NCBI GenBank assembly: GCA_019429105.1
Contig: JAHYJE010000026.1
Coordinates: 1-48,753 of the forward strand
Direction of reading: 5' to 3'
Source: Syntrophobacterales bacterium
GTDB lineage: Bacteria; Desulfobacterota; Syntrophia; Syntrophales; UBA5619
DNA: 48,753 nt
In this document: positions 39,190-48,591 of the stretch, piece after piece
How positions within the stretch are numbered: position 1 is the first letter of the stretch
Layout: the number at the start of each line of letters is the position of its first letter
Made by a program: the position numbers and the translations under genes
Notes under the pieces: model-generated
What the model saw: only the letters and a program-made list of their open reading frames with translations
Told to the model about the DNA's origin: nothing
Database searches by the model: none

Positions 39190-40266
39190 ATGGAAATAAA
39201 ATTTGTTCAGGCTGTGCCTGAAAAAAGAAAGGCCAAACCACAGGACGAATCGCAGTTGGGATTTGGCAAGATCTTTACCGATCATTTTTTTACAATGACC
39301 TGGAGCAGCGGCCGCGGCTGGCACGATGGTGCAGTCGAACCGTATCGTCCGCTTCAACTTGACCCGACAGCCATGTGCCTGCATTATGGCCAGGAGATTT
39401 TCGAGGGGATGAAGGCCTATCGGGGAGAAAATGGCGGCGTTTTCCTTTTTCGGCCAGCGGAAAACATAAAACGGATGAACAACTCGGCGGAGAGACTCTG
39501 CATGCCGAAGATTGAGGAGCCTCTTTTTATGGAAGCGCTGGAAAAGCTGCTGGCGGCGGATAAAGACTGGATACCTCGTACGGAAGGATCCTCATTGTAT
39601 ATACGACCAACCATGATTGCCACCGAGCATGCCTTGGGGGTGCACCCGGCAAACGAGTATCTGTTCTTCATCATAATGAGCCCCGTCGGGGCCTATTATG
39701 CCGAGGGCTTCAGCCCGACGAAGATCTTCGTCACCGAGGATTACATTCGTTCGGCCCCCGGCGGAATCGGCAACTGCAAGGCAGCAGGGAATTACGCAGC
39801 CAGCCTCTACGCAGGGGAAATCGCAAAAAAAATGGGATATACGCAGGTGCTATGGCTCGATGCAATCGAACGGAAGTATGTAGAGGAAGTGGGAACAAGC
39901 AATATCTTCTTCGTAATCGATAACGAGTTGATAACCCCTCCCCTTTCGGGAAGCATCCTCCCCGGCGTTACCAGAAACTCGGTGCTTCAGCTTGCCAAAA
40001 GCTGGGGAATAAAGGTTTCCGAAAGACGGCTCTCGATGGATGAAATAATTAACGCAATCAATAACGGCAAGTTGCAGGAGGCTTTTGCCTCGGGAACAGC
40101 CGCTGTTGTTTCACCTGTCGGTTGGATTTACTACCGAAACAGGGAGTACGCCATTGCCGGTGGTAAAATTGGCGAACTTACCGCCCGGTTGTATAACGAT
40201 ATTCTCAATATCCAGTATGGGAATAAAGACGATGCCTTCGGTTGGCGCATTAAGATATTGGCTTAA
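39190..40266 (+). CDS. ilvE: Branched-chain amino acid aminotransferase
   Basis: The 358-residue fold-type IV PLP enzyme transfers the amino group in the last step of valine, leucine and isoleucine synthesis. Lys197 in GNCKAAGNYAASL is the expected PLP lysine, and EEVGTSNIFFV and GITRNSVLQLA-like segments (here LPGVTRNSVLQLAKSWG) bind cofactor and substrate. The long form (~358) matches IlvE of the BCAT type II subgroup. AAGGAG precedes the ATG. Confidence 0.95.
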   Translation: MEIKFVQAVPEKRKAKPQDESQLGFGKIFTDHFFTMTWSSGRGWHDGAVEPYRPLQLDPTAMCLHYGQEIFEGMKAYRGENGGVFLFRPAENIKRMNNSAERLCMPKIEEPLFMEALEKLLAADKDWIPRTEGSSLYIRPTMIATEHALGVHPANEYLFFIIMSPVGAYYAEGFSPTKIFVTEDYIRSAPGGIGNCKAAGNYAASLYAGEIAKKMGYTQVLWLDAIERKYVEEVGTSNIFFVIDNELITPPLSGSILPGVTRNSVLQLAKSWGIKVSERRLSMDEIINAINNGKLQEAFASGTAAVVSPVGWIYYRNREYAIAGGKIGELTARLYNDILNIQYGNKDDAFGWRIKILA

Positions 40267-40322
40267 CTAAGAAAGCACAAAACAAACCCCTTGCGGGTAG
40301 CTTTCGCATGAATCAACAGCAG

Positions 40323-40358
40323 TGTGGAAAGGGTTGTTGATAAAAGTGTTGATAACTA
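40323..40358 (+). repeat. Three 12-base units resembling DnaA boxes
   Basis: TGTGGAAAGGGT, TGTTGATAAAAG and TGTTGATAACTA follow each other without a gap. The first nine bases of units 2 and 3 differ from TGTGGATAA (reverse complement of a DnaA box) by one base, and unit 1 by two. The site is in the spacer between ilvE and the LolA-like gene. Confidence 0.4.
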
Positions 40359-40417
40359 TCGCAACCATTCAAATGTTACTATTTTTTACCGGTTTGCATA
40401 AGGTTTAGGCAATAAAT

Positions 40418-41239
40418 ATGCTAAGTAATAACAGTATTTTAGAAAATTACAGCGCTATCCCTGATAGTTATGAGCCACCTTTTGGACCCGGCAGACTGCG
40501 AGGGTCCAAAGGGCTGTTCCGCGGATGCCGGCCTACATGGTCGTTTTTCCCCGGGACTCGCCCTTGCAAGCCCAGCACCCTTTTATTTATAGGTATTTTA
40601 CTAACTGTTTTATGGTTGGGGTTGCCCTCTTTGGGTCACGCGGAATTTCGCACCGTCGAAGAATTGACCGCCCGGATTCAGGATGTTTACGAAAAGACAG
40701 GCGATTTGAAGGCTCATTTTATTCAGGAAGTAACCATCAAATCCATGAAAAAGACGGATCGTGAAGAAGGAACAGTCTGGATCAAGAACCCGAAAATGAT
40801 GTATTGGGATTATACAAAGCCCAAAGTAAAGAAACTGATCATAGACTCTCGCAAAGCATGGCTTTATGTAGCAGAGGATCGGATGGCGTACCTCCAGAGC
40901 GCCGATGACGTTTACCGCTCACGACTCGCTGTAAAATTCCTGTCGGGAATCGGGAAGCTTTCTGAAGACTTTTCCGTTCGTTTTCCCAAGGATGGACATG
41001 CCGACATAAACGGGAATTATCTTCTGAAATTAACGGCGAAAGAAAAGGGAAACGGCATTGAGCGCATTGATTTGACGATCGACAAAAAAACCTTTCAGAT
41101 CATTCAATGCCGTTTCGATGATGAATATGGCAATACCACCCGCCTCAACTTCACAAATATTCAAACTAATAAAGGCGTTTCCAGATCTTTTTTCACCTTT
41201 ACGCCGCCTGCGGACGTTGAAATAGTCAAGATGCCATAG
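40418..41239 (+). CDS. LolA-like outer-membrane lipoprotein carrier protein
   Basis: The mature part matches LolA, the periplasmic chaperone that carries lipoproteins to the outer membrane: TVEELTARIQDVYEKTGDLKAHFIQE, then GTVWIKNPKMMYWDYTKPK and FLSGIGKLSEDF. The signal peptide (STLLFIGILLTVLWLGLPSLGHA) starts only at about residue 53. The ~50 residues before it are unlike the family and include a 9-base inverted repeat at 40481-40510. No later in-frame ATG precedes the signal peptide, so the start at 40418 is used with doubt. The 5' end may have been changed by an insertion. Confidence 0.75.
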   Translation: MLSNNSILENYSAIPDSYEPPFGPGRLRGSKGLFRGCRPTWSFFPGTRPCKPSTLLFIGILLTVLWLGLPSLGHAEFRTVEELTARIQDVYEKTGDLKAHFIQEVTIKSMKKTDREEGTVWIKNPKMMYWDYTKPKVKKLIIDSRKAWLYVAEDRMAYLQSADDVYRSRLAVKFLSGIGKLSEDFSVRFPKDGHADINGNYLLKLTAKEKGNGIERIDLTIDKKTFQIIQCRFDDEYGNTTRLNFTNIQTNKGVSRSFFTFTPPADVEIVKMP

Positions 41240-41290
41240 CTGATTTACGCTAACGAATCATCATTGCTTTGCTTGCATATAATAATAAAG

Positions 41291-41320
41291 AAGCGTACAT
41301 AGATAGCGCGTACGTTTTTA
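41291..41320 (+). terminator. Candidate terminator of the LolA-like gene
   Basis: AAGCGTAC (41291-41298) can pair with GTACGTTT (41310-41317), with one G-T pair, and is followed by a run of T. It lies 50 bases after the stop codon. Confidence 0.5.
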
Positions 41321-41401
41321 ATCATTGCGCGTTGCGCTACTTCTAGGCGTCATAAGACTATCTGTTGCTTAGGAGATTGATTAGACCAAGGAGGCTTTAT
41401 C

Positions 41402-43378
41402 ATGATAAAAATCGATCTCGCAGGATTTCACGATTTGTCCATTTCCCGGGAATGGCTGGAAACAGATGGCCGGGGGGGATATGCGACCAGCACGCTCGAA
41501 AATCGGCACACACGCAAATATCACGGGTTGTTTGTCGCCAATCTCCCCAAACCGGCAGGGCGCTGCGTTTTGCTGTCCAAGATAGAGGATTCATTAATCA
41601 ACAGGCAGGAAGAACATTTTTTCACTTCCCATCTCTATCCGGGTCTTGTCTTCCCTCCTGAACACACGCCGCTTGCCGATTTTAGCTTCGATCATTTTCC
41701 CAGTTTCACCTACCGAATCGGCTCGATAACCATTAAGAAATCGCTATTATTGCCGGCGGACAAATCCGTCCTGCTTGTCCGTTACGATCTTGACAAATGT
41801 CCCCGGGGGGGCATTTTACGACTGAAACCGCTCCTTGCCTTCCGCGGCTATCACGAATTGTCCAAAGAAAACGGATATCTCCAAAACAGGTTGGAAATGT
41901 TGACAAACGGTTTTAGTTTATCACCCTACGAGGGAATGCCGGCGATTGTCTTTCAGACATCACGGGGTTCAGGGTTTATCCCCGTGGGGGCATGGTATAG
42001 GCGCTTTCAATACAACGAGGAGATAAACCGCGGTTTCGCCGGCGAAGAGGACCTCTTTATGCCCGGCATTATTGATATCCCCGTGGAAAGAAAATGCACC
42101 GTCATTCTTTCCGTTGCTCTTGATAAATCACTGAAGAATTCTCCGGCGGCATGGCAGACCGAAACGGTGCGACGCGGGCGTGAAAGAACAATCGATAAAA
42201 AGCACGCCGCCGGTCTGGAGGATGAGGACGGGAAACTCTATCTGTCCTTGCTCCAGGCCGGACGTCAGTTTCTAATCAAAACCCCGTCCGGAAAGTCCGC
42301 AATCATTGCCGGATATCCATGGTTTGACAGTTGGGGCAGAGACACGCTGATATCCCTCTCGGGGCTTTGCTTTCACGCCGGGCGATTGCCGGAAGGGATC
42401 GAAGTGCTCAAGGAGATCAGTCTGCACGAAAAGGACGGCCTCTTCCCCAATTTTTTTACCGCAGATGGCACCCCGGATGCTTACAACACCGTGGACAGCT
42501 CCCTGTGGTATTTCTGGACCGTTCAGGAACTGCTTCAGGCGACGAGCGATACGGAGCTTATCCGCACCTACTTCTGGCCGGTAATGAAACGGATCATCCG
42601 TTCCTTTCTCGCCGGGACCAGATTCGAAACCGGAATTGATAATTCCGGACTGCTGCATGCGGGCAATCCGGGGATTGCGCTTACCTGGATGGATGCCATG
42701 GTCAATAACAAACCCGTCACCTCCCGCCACGGACGTCCCGTCGAGATAAACGCCCTCTGGTACAATGCCCTGTGTTTTTCCCGGGAGCTGGCCGACCAAT
42801 TCGGCGAGTCCGAGCTTGTTGACCCCGGCTTTATCCCGCATCTGCGGACAGCTTTTCAGGAAACATTTTGGAACCGTGAGGATAACTGCCTCGGCGATGT
42901 GTGGAATAACGGGATTCTGGATCGTGCCATCCGTCCCAATCAGCTTTTTGCCGTTTCGCTGCCCTTTTCCCCGCTCGACGATGAGGAACAGAAAGCCGTT
43001 GTACAAGCCGCACGAGAACATCTTCTGACACCCTTCGGTTTGCGGACCCTCTCCCCCTCCGACCCTGAATATCGCGGACTCTACATCGGAAATCCCGCCG
43101 AACGGGATAGCGCATATCATCAGGGGACCGTCTGGCCATGGCTTCTCGGCGCCTTCGGGCAGGCGGCGCTTAAGACCGCGGCAGACAAGGAACAGGAAAG
43201 GGAAAACCTCAAGAAATATTTGCGCGCATTTCTCAAAAAACATCTGTCGGAGGCGGGAATAGGCAGCATTTCCGAGGTATTTGACGGAAACGAACCTCAC
43301 AATCCCGGCGGCTGCATCGCCCAGGCCTGGAGCGTTGCCGAATTGACAAGGCTGTACTCACTGCTCATAAGGGCTTGA
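41402..43378 (+). CDS. Glycogen debranching enzyme
   Basis: The 658-residue protein is of the archaeal/bacterial debranching type (N-terminal GDE_N domain plus (alpha/alpha)6 glucosidase domain, GH133-like). The N-terminus has SREWLETDGRGGYATSTLENRHTRKYHGLF. The catalytic domain has AGYPWFDSWGRDTLISLSGL with likely acidic catalytic residues, YNTVDSSLWYFWTV, and the late YHQGTVWPWLLGAF and EVFDGNEPHNPGGCIAQAWS motifs. It removes alpha-1,6 branches of glycogen. CAAGGAGG precedes the ATG. The gene lies 92 bases ahead of the synthase-phosphorylase fusion, so both probably serve glycogen turnover. Confidence 0.93.
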   Translation: MIKIDLAGFHDLSISREWLETDGRGGYATSTLENRHTRKYHGLFVANLPKPAGRCVLLSKIEDSLINRQEEHFFTSHLYPGLVFPPEHTPLADFSFDHFPSFTYRIGSITIKKSLLLPADKSVLLVRYDLDKCPRGGILRLKPLLAFRGYHELSKENGYLQNRLEMLTNGFSLSPYEGMPAIVFQTSRGSGFIPVGAWYRRFQYNEEINRGFAGEEDLFMPGIIDIPVERKCTVILSVALDKSLKNSPAAWQTETVRRGRERTIDKKHAAGLEDEDGKLYLSLLQAGRQFLIKTPSGKSAIIAGYPWFDSWGRDTLISLSGLCFHAGRLPEGIEVLKEISLHEKDGLFPNFFTADGTPDAYNTVDSSLWYFWTVQELLQATSDTELIRTYFWPVMKRIIRSFLAGTRFETGIDNSGLLHAGNPGIALTWMDAMVNNKPVTSRHGRPVEINALWYNALCFSRELADQFGESELVDPGFIPHLRTAFQETFWNREDNCLGDVWNNGILDRAIRPNQLFAVSLPFSPLDDEEQKAVVQAAREHLLTPFGLRTLSPSDPEYRGLYIGNPAERDSAYHQGTVWPWLLGAFGQAALKTAADKEQERENLKKYLRAFLKKHLSEAGIGSISEVFDGNEPHNPGGCIAQAWSVAELTRLYSLLIRA

Positions 43379-43470
43379 TCTGCTTAAGGTCAATCAATTC
43401 AAAATCTTGTACCGGGAGCGCCGCCGCGACAAGATTTTCACTACGAAATCAATAATGAAGGAGAGTTGTC

Positions 43471-46400
43471 ATGATACAGGAACGGGAACACTTTCTATTT
43501 GAAGTAAGCTGGGAGGTCTGCAACAAGGTTGGCGGCATTTATACGGTTATAACAAGCAAACTTCCCGAGGCTTCGCGAGTATTCGGCGAGCGATATTTTG
43601 TCCTCGGTCCTGATTTAAAGACAAACGCGGAATTCGAGGAAACGGACGAGGATATCTGGAACGACATTCGGGAAGGGGTGGCCATCAAGGAGATACCCTG
43701 CCGCTTCGGCCGCTGGAATGTACCGGGAAGACCAAAGGCCATTCTTGTGGGGTTCGGTGAAAAATACGACAAGCATCAGCTCCTCTTTAAGCTCTGGGAG
43801 GATTATGGGGTAGATTCCATAGCCGGAGGGTGGGACTATGTGGAGCCGGTCATGTTCAGTTACGCGGCAAGCGAGGTGATCGAAACCATCCATAATCTGC
43901 TTGTTCGCCCCCAGCAGCTAAAAAGCGTCGCCCAGTTCCACGAATGGATGACCGGGGCGGGGCTGCTCGGCCTGAAGAAACAGGCGCCGGAAATCGGAAC
44001 CGTCTTTACAACCCATGCCACGATGCTGGGACGAACGCTCGCCTCGTCAGGCGTTGACATCTATTCTTCGATGGACCATATATCTCCGCAGCAGGAGGCA
44101 AGCGCCCACAATATTACCGCCAAATGTTCAATGGAAACAGCCTCGGCCCGGGAAGCCGACTGTTTTACCACGGTAAGCGAAATAACTGCTTTGGAAGCCA
44201 AAAACTTTCTCGGTCGCGCCCCCGATCTGATTACCCCGAACGGTCTCGATATCGCCAGTATTCCTGATTTCGCCGCAGACAATGCCGCCGCGCTTTTCTC
44301 CCGCAAAAAGCTTCTTGCCGCCGCGAGCCGCTTCATGAACAGGGATTTACCGGAAAATACGAGAATTATCCTGACGTCAGGGCGCGGGGAATTCCATAAT
44401 AAGGGCATTGACATCCTGCTTGCGGCGCTCGGCCGCCTGAACAAGGAACTCACCGAGGATAACACCATCCTTGTCTTTATTTTTGTCCTTGGCGGCTACA
44501 CGGATCTTATCCCTTCCCTGAAAAACGACGATGTCAAACCAGATCCGAACAATCCCCCCATCTCCACCCACCGCATGCAAAACGAAGCCTCCGATCCCAT
44601 TCTGCAGACATGCGAGCGCCTCGGCCTGCGAAACTTTCCTCAGAACAGGGTTCAGACAATCTATGTCCCGGCCTATTTGAACGGTCACGATGGCCTGATA
44701 AACATGTCCTATTACGAAGCGCTGTCCGGCTGCGATCTGGGGGTTTTCACCTCCAACTATGAGCCATGGGGATACACGCCGCTCGAAAGCGCGGCCTACG
44801 CGGTTCCGACAATCACCACGGATCAGGCCGGCTTCGGACTTTGGGCGCGACAATACCTGAACGGCAACAAGGGAATCATTATCATCAACAGAATGGGGCA
44901 GCCGGATGCCGTAATAGAAGACGATCTCCACGAAATACTGAGGAAATTTGTCGGACTGACAAACGAGGAACTCCACGAGATGCGCGTTGGGGCGCGATCC
45001 GTGGCGGCCAAGGCAAACTGGAATGATTTTTTCAGCTATTATTCCCAGGCGTTTGGGCTTGCCCTCTCCGTATCTCAGATTCGCACAGAGGCACTCAAAG
45101 ACGACGAACTGCTGGCAGGTATAAAGCACACGTTTGCCGGGACCGCTTCGGTTTCTCCCCACTTCCGCACCTTTACAGCAGTGGCTAACCTTCCACTGAA
45201 GATAGCGAGGCTCCGGGAGCTTTCCTATAATCTCTGGTGGTCCTGGAACCCGCGCACGCTCGAACTCTTTTCGGCACTGGACCCCAAGCTATGGGAAGGG
45301 ATGGGCAACAACCCCGTGCGGATGCTGGAGACCGTCTCTTCCGGACGTCTCCTCGAAGCTTCTGAAAACACAAGCTATCTGAACCTCTACACCCATATTT
45401 TGAAACAATTTGACGACTACATGGACGATAAAAGTCTGCATCCTCTGCTCGAACAGCACGAAGGGCTCAAACGTCTGTCGCCCGTTGCCTACTTCAGCGC
45501 CGAATACGGCTTGCATGAGTCGCTGCCGATATATTCCGGCGGTTTGGGGACGCTTTCCGGCGATCACCTGAAGACGGCGAGCGACCTCAACATACCCTTG
45601 GTCGGTGTCGGTCTTCTCTACAAGAGCGGTTTTTTCATGCAGATCATCGATAAAAACGGCGCCCAGAAAGAGGAATATCCCCATAACGATTTTTCCAGCA
45701 TGCCCCTCGAAATTGTCCAGGACGACCGCGGCAATGCGGTTCAGATATCCATGGAATTCCCGGGGCGTACCCTTTTTGCCAACATCTGGCAGGTTCATGT
45801 CGGTCGTATCCAGCTTTATCTGCTGGACACCGATATCCCCAGAAACACCCCCCAGGATCGGAAAATCACCGAAAGGCTGTACTGCTCTGACACCCGGGTC
45901 CGTATAGAGCAGGAAATACTCCTCGGGATGGGTGGGGTAAAGCTGCTCAAAAAGCTCGGGATTCGTCCCCGCGTTTACCATATCAACGAAGGACACTCGG
46001 CATTTCTCGTCTTTGAGAGGATTGCCTCTTTGATGACCGAAGAAAAACTGTCGTTCTACGAGGCGCTCGAGATCGTCCGCGGCGCGATCGTATTTACCAC
46101 GCACACCCCGGTGGAGGCCGGGAATGAGCGGTTCAGCCAGGAATTGCTTGAACACTATTTTGCCAATTTCGTGAAACGCACCGGGATTTCCTGGTCGCAG
46201 TTCTGGCAGTTGGGACGGAGGGAAGCGGGAGAAGGCAAGCCCTTCTTCATGACGATCCTGGCGCTGAATATGGCCCACAAAAGCAACGCCGTAAGCAAAC
46301 TGCACGAAGAGGTCTCCCGGAGGATGTGGCGCGATGTGTGGAAGGGTTTCGATGAATCGGACATCCCGATCACCCATGTTACCAACGGCGCCCATACCCT

Positions 46401-47724
46401 TTCCTATATCGCCCCGCGGATGAAAACGGTGTTCAACACCTTCCTCGGCATGGACTGGGAAAAGCACCTGTCCGATCCGGAATACTGGGCGCGGGTGCAG
46501 GAAATTCCCGACAACATCCTGTGGCGGGCCAGATACGAACTAAGGCAGAAACTGGTCTATTTCCTCCGGGATGAAATTGCCCGCAACTGGAGCAAATACG
46601 GCTATACAAAGACATGGCAGGAAGAGCTTTTCTCCAGACTGAATCCGACGACGCTGACAATTGGGTTTGCCCGCCGCTTCGCGCCTTACAAGCGGGCGGA
46701 TATGATCCTTTCCGACCTCGATCGGCTCGACCGAATCTTGAACCATCCCACCCGGCCGGTGCAAATAGTGTTTTCCGGAAAATCTCACCCGATGGATGAC
46801 ATGGGAAAAGAATTGATCAAAAAGGTAATAGGCGTCTGCAAGGATCCCCGCTTCCGGGGAAGAATATTTTTTGTGGAGGGTTACGGAATTGGCGTTGCCC
46901 GGCAGCTCGTTCAGGGGGTGGACGTCTGGCTGAACAATCCCCGCCGCCCAATGGAGGCCTCCGGCACCAGCGGCGAAAAGGTGGTTGCCAATGGCGTTCT
47001 TAACCTCAGCATCTCCGATGGCTGGTGGGTTGAGGGCTATGACGGGACCAACGGCTGGACAATCGGTCCCGTCGTCAATGAGTACCGGGATGAACCAGGA
47101 AATCCCGATCAGGAGGACAGCGAGTCGCTCTATTCACTGCTGGAAAACTCGGTGGTTCCCATGTTCTATGAAAGGGAAATATCCGGTCTTCCGGAGCGAT
47201 GGATCGCCATGGTCAAGCGTTCCATGCAGACTCTTATCCCTATGTTTAATACTAACCGCATGCTGATAGATTACTATCACGACCTCTACCTGCCTACGGC
47301 GCTGCGTGAACATGACATCTATCTCGACAACTACAAAATGGCCCGCGAACTGGCCGATTGGAAACAGAAACTGCCGATGCGTTTCTCCTCGCTGCACATT
47401 ATTGAGGTTGTTGTTGCGGGAATTCAGGGCGATACCATCCGGGTGGAGGAACCTCTCGAGGTAAGCGTCCGGATCGACCCCGGCAAGATGGCCCCGGAAG
47501 AGATTCTGGTAGAGATGGTAATTGGCAGGAGCGATCCCGGCGCTGTCTGGCAGCCGGAATGTGTTCAGCTGCCGCTGGAGGGCAGGGATTCCGTGGGCAT
47601 TCTCAAATTCTTCATTTCCTATCGGGTCAAAAAGAATGGCGCCCACAACTACGGGATCCGCGTCTTGCCGAACCATCCGCACCTGGCCGCCAAGCAGGAG
47701 ACCAATCTGGTTTACTGGGGGTAA
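43471..47724 (+). CDS. Glycogen synthase (GT3-type) fused to alpha-glucan phosphorylase (GT35)
   Basis: The 1417-residue protein combines opposing activities. Residues 1 to about 530 resemble eukaryotic-type glycogen synthase: FEVSWEVCNKVGGIYTVI (UDP-glucose loop), VFTTHATMLGR and SGRGEFHNKGIDILLAAL. Residues from about 560 to 1417 resemble bacterial/archaeal glucan phosphorylase: LRELSYNLWWSWNPRTLELF near its start, NEGHSAF and EASGTSGEK, in which Lys1170 is the expected PLP lysine. The last ~100 residues look like a beta-rich C-terminal extension (VRIDPGKMAPEEILVEMV). Synthesis and phosphorolysis on one chain would need regulation; none is visible in the sequence. GGAGAG precedes the ATG. 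Confidence 0.9.
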   Translation: MIQEREHFLFEVSWEVCNKVGGIYTVITSKLPEASRVFGERYFVLGPDLKTNAEFEETDEDIWNDIREGVAIKEIPCRFGRWNVPGRPKAILVGFGEKYDKHQLLFKLWEDYGVDSIAGGWDYVEPVMFSYAASEVIETIHNLLVRPQQLKSVAQFHEWMTGAGLLGLKKQAPEIGTVFTTHATMLGRTLASSGVDIYSSMDHISPQQEASAHNITAKCSMETASAREADCFTTVSEITALEAKNFLGRAPDLITPNGLDIASIPDFAADNAAALFSRKKLLAAASRFMNRDLPENTRIILTSGRGEFHNKGIDILLAALGRLNKELTEDNTILVFIFVLGGYTDLIPSLKNDDVKPDPNNPPISTHRMQNEASDPILQTCERLGLRNFPQNRVQTIYVPAYLNGHDGLINMSYYEALSGCDLGVFTSNYEPWGYTPLESAAYAVPTITTDQAGFGLWARQYLNGNKGIIIINRMGQPDAVIEDDLHEILRKFVGLTNEELHEMRVGARSVAAKANWNDFFSYYSQAFGLALSVSQIRTEALKDDELLAGIKHTFAGTASVSPHFRTFTAVANLPLKIARLRELSYNLWWSWNPRTLELFSALDPKLWEGMGNNPVRMLETVSSGRLLEASENTSYLNLYTHILKQFDDYMDDKSLHPLLEQHEGLKRLSPVAYFSAEYGLHESLPIYSGGLGTLSGDHLKTASDLNIPLVGVGLLYKSGFFMQIIDKNGAQKEEYPHNDFSSMPLEIVQDDRGNAVQISMEFPGRTLFANIWQVHVGRIQLYLLDTDIPRNTPQDRKITERLYCSDTRVRIEQEILLGMGGVKLLKKLGIRPRVYHINEGHSAFLVFERIASLMTEEKLSFYEALEIVRGAIVFTTHTPVEAGNERFSQELLEHYFANFVKRTGISWSQFWQLGRREAGEGKPFFMTILALNMAHKSNAVSKLHEEVSRRMWRDVWKGFDESDIPITHVTNGAHTLSYIAPRMKTVFNTFLGMDWEKHLSDPEYWARVQEIPDNILWRARYELRQKLVYFLRDEIARNWSKYGYTKTWQEELFSRLNPTTLTIGFARRFAPYKRADMILSDLDRLDRILNHPTRPVQIVFSGKSHPMDDMGKELIKKVIGVCKDPRFRGRIFFVEGYGIGVARQLVQGVDVWLNNPRRPMEASGTSGEKVVANGVLNLSISDGWWVEGYDGTNGWTIGPVVNEYRDEPGNPDQEDSESLYSLLENSVVPMFYEREISGLPERWIAMVKRSMQTLIPMFNTNRMLIDYYHDLYLPTALREHDIYLDNYKMARELADWKQKLPMRFSSLHIIEVVVAGIQGDTIRVEEPLEVSVRIDPGKMAPEEILVEMVIGRSDPGAVWQPECVQLPLEGRDSVGILKFFISYRVKKNGAHNYGIRVLPNHPHLAAKQETNLVYWG

Positions 47725-47771
47725 AAAACCATTTCCCGGTCATTCCGTATAATTCAGGATTGACCGGGAAA
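47723..47771 (-). terminator. Terminator between convergent genes
   Basis: TTTCCCGGTCA (47732-47742) and TGACCGGGAAA (47761-47771) are perfect 11-base inverted repeats. On the minus strand a run of six T follows shortly (47723-47728), so it ends the DUF488 transcript. It may also stop the fusion gene from the other side. Confidence 0.75.
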
Positions 47772-47774
47772 GGT

Positions 47775-48236
47775 TTATAGGTGAATGATCCGCACGTTTC
47801 CCCATTTTGAACGCAAATATTCGGCGACGAGCCGGCGATGGCAATGCAGGGGCTTATCCTCACTGCACAGGAGGCAGCCCTCATTCAGCAGTTCCGGGGT
47901 TATGTTCATTTCTGCCTGTCTTTCGACAAGCAATTGTTGGAAGTCCCGCTCGTAATCAACCAAGCTTCCCTTGTTTTTCTTGAAGGCATCCAGTATCTGC
48001 TGAGTCGGCGCCAGATCCGGGCGATGAAGATAATCAATTTCGCCGATCGCCCGCAGAAAATAGCGCAAATCATCCCGCTTGGCAAACCCGGCCAGTTGAG
48101 AGACATTGTTGAGCCGGATATCGATCACCCGCTTGACTCCCGCTTTCTTCAGAATTGTAAAGAATTCCTCTGCCGTCTTTTTGGTGAAACCAATGGTGAA
48201 TACCTTTATTTTATTCATGATCTCAGGCTTTTTCAA
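47775..48236 (-). CDS. DUF488 family protein
   Basis: The 153-residue protein has the DUF488 pattern: VFTIGFTKKTAEEFFTILKKAGVKRVIDIRLNN at the start, YLHRPDLAPT in the middle and LLCSEDKPLHCHRRLVAEYL at the end, with the conserved Cys and His. Function unknown. The start overlaps the end of the neighbouring DUF488 frame by 14 bases, so the pair is probably translated together. Confidence 0.85.
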   Translation of the reverse strand: MKKPEIMNKIKVFTIGFTKKTAEEFFTILKKAGVKRVIDIRLNNVSQLAGFAKRDDLRYFLRAIGEIDYLHRPDLAPTQQILDAFKKNKGSLVDYERDFQQLLVERQAEMNITPELLNEGCLLCSEDKPLHCHRRLVAEYLRSKWGNVRIIHL

Positions 48237-48591
48237 TCAGACTATAGGCCACTTTTTCACTTTGGAGATTATAGGCAAGTTCGATCAGCTCTTCTTTGGA
48301 GCAAAAAAGGTCGTCCGAATCAAGTTTCAATAATCTCATCAGACGCATTTCCGTATCCCGATTATCCTCCAAGGCGCCGTCCTCAAGAATATGACTGATA
48401 ACAACATCATCAGCGCGTAAATAGCGGCAGATCAGCAGCATACGATGACATGTGAGCGGGTCTTTTTCGGCGCATAACAGCGCAACAGCAGAATAATCAG
48501 GATTGTGCACCCAATTTGTTGCGGGATGGACTGGCGCGAAGCGCCAGAACAAAAGCGGATGGCAATCAGCGGAATTGAGCGTCCGGACCAT
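48223..48591 (-). pseudogene. 5'-truncated DUF488 gene
   Basis: Only the C-terminal half of a DUF488 protein is recognisable: VALLCAEKDPLTCHRMLLICRYL, then DVVISHILEDG and a tail. The first ~27 residues (ATG 48591 to about 48510) do not match the family, and the N-terminal TIGxS/T region is absent. The start overlaps the end of the hicB-like gene by 26 bases. Either a deletion joined the two, or a chimeric protein is made. Confidence 0.65.

Noticed and set aside
40270-40308. Terminator after ilvE
   Set aside because: GAAAGC/GCTTTC and ACCC/GGGT could pair, but the arms are short and no T-run follows.
40323-40358. Chromosome replication origin
   Set aside because: Three weak DnaA-like boxes are not enough; dnaA, dnaN or gidA are not nearby.
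42272-43300. 342-codon minus-strand frame opposite the debranching enzyme
   Set aside because: Shadow of a certain gene, no motifs.
45289-46467. 392-codon minus-strand frame opposite the phosphorylase part of the fusion
   Set aside because: Shadow of a certain gene, no motifs.
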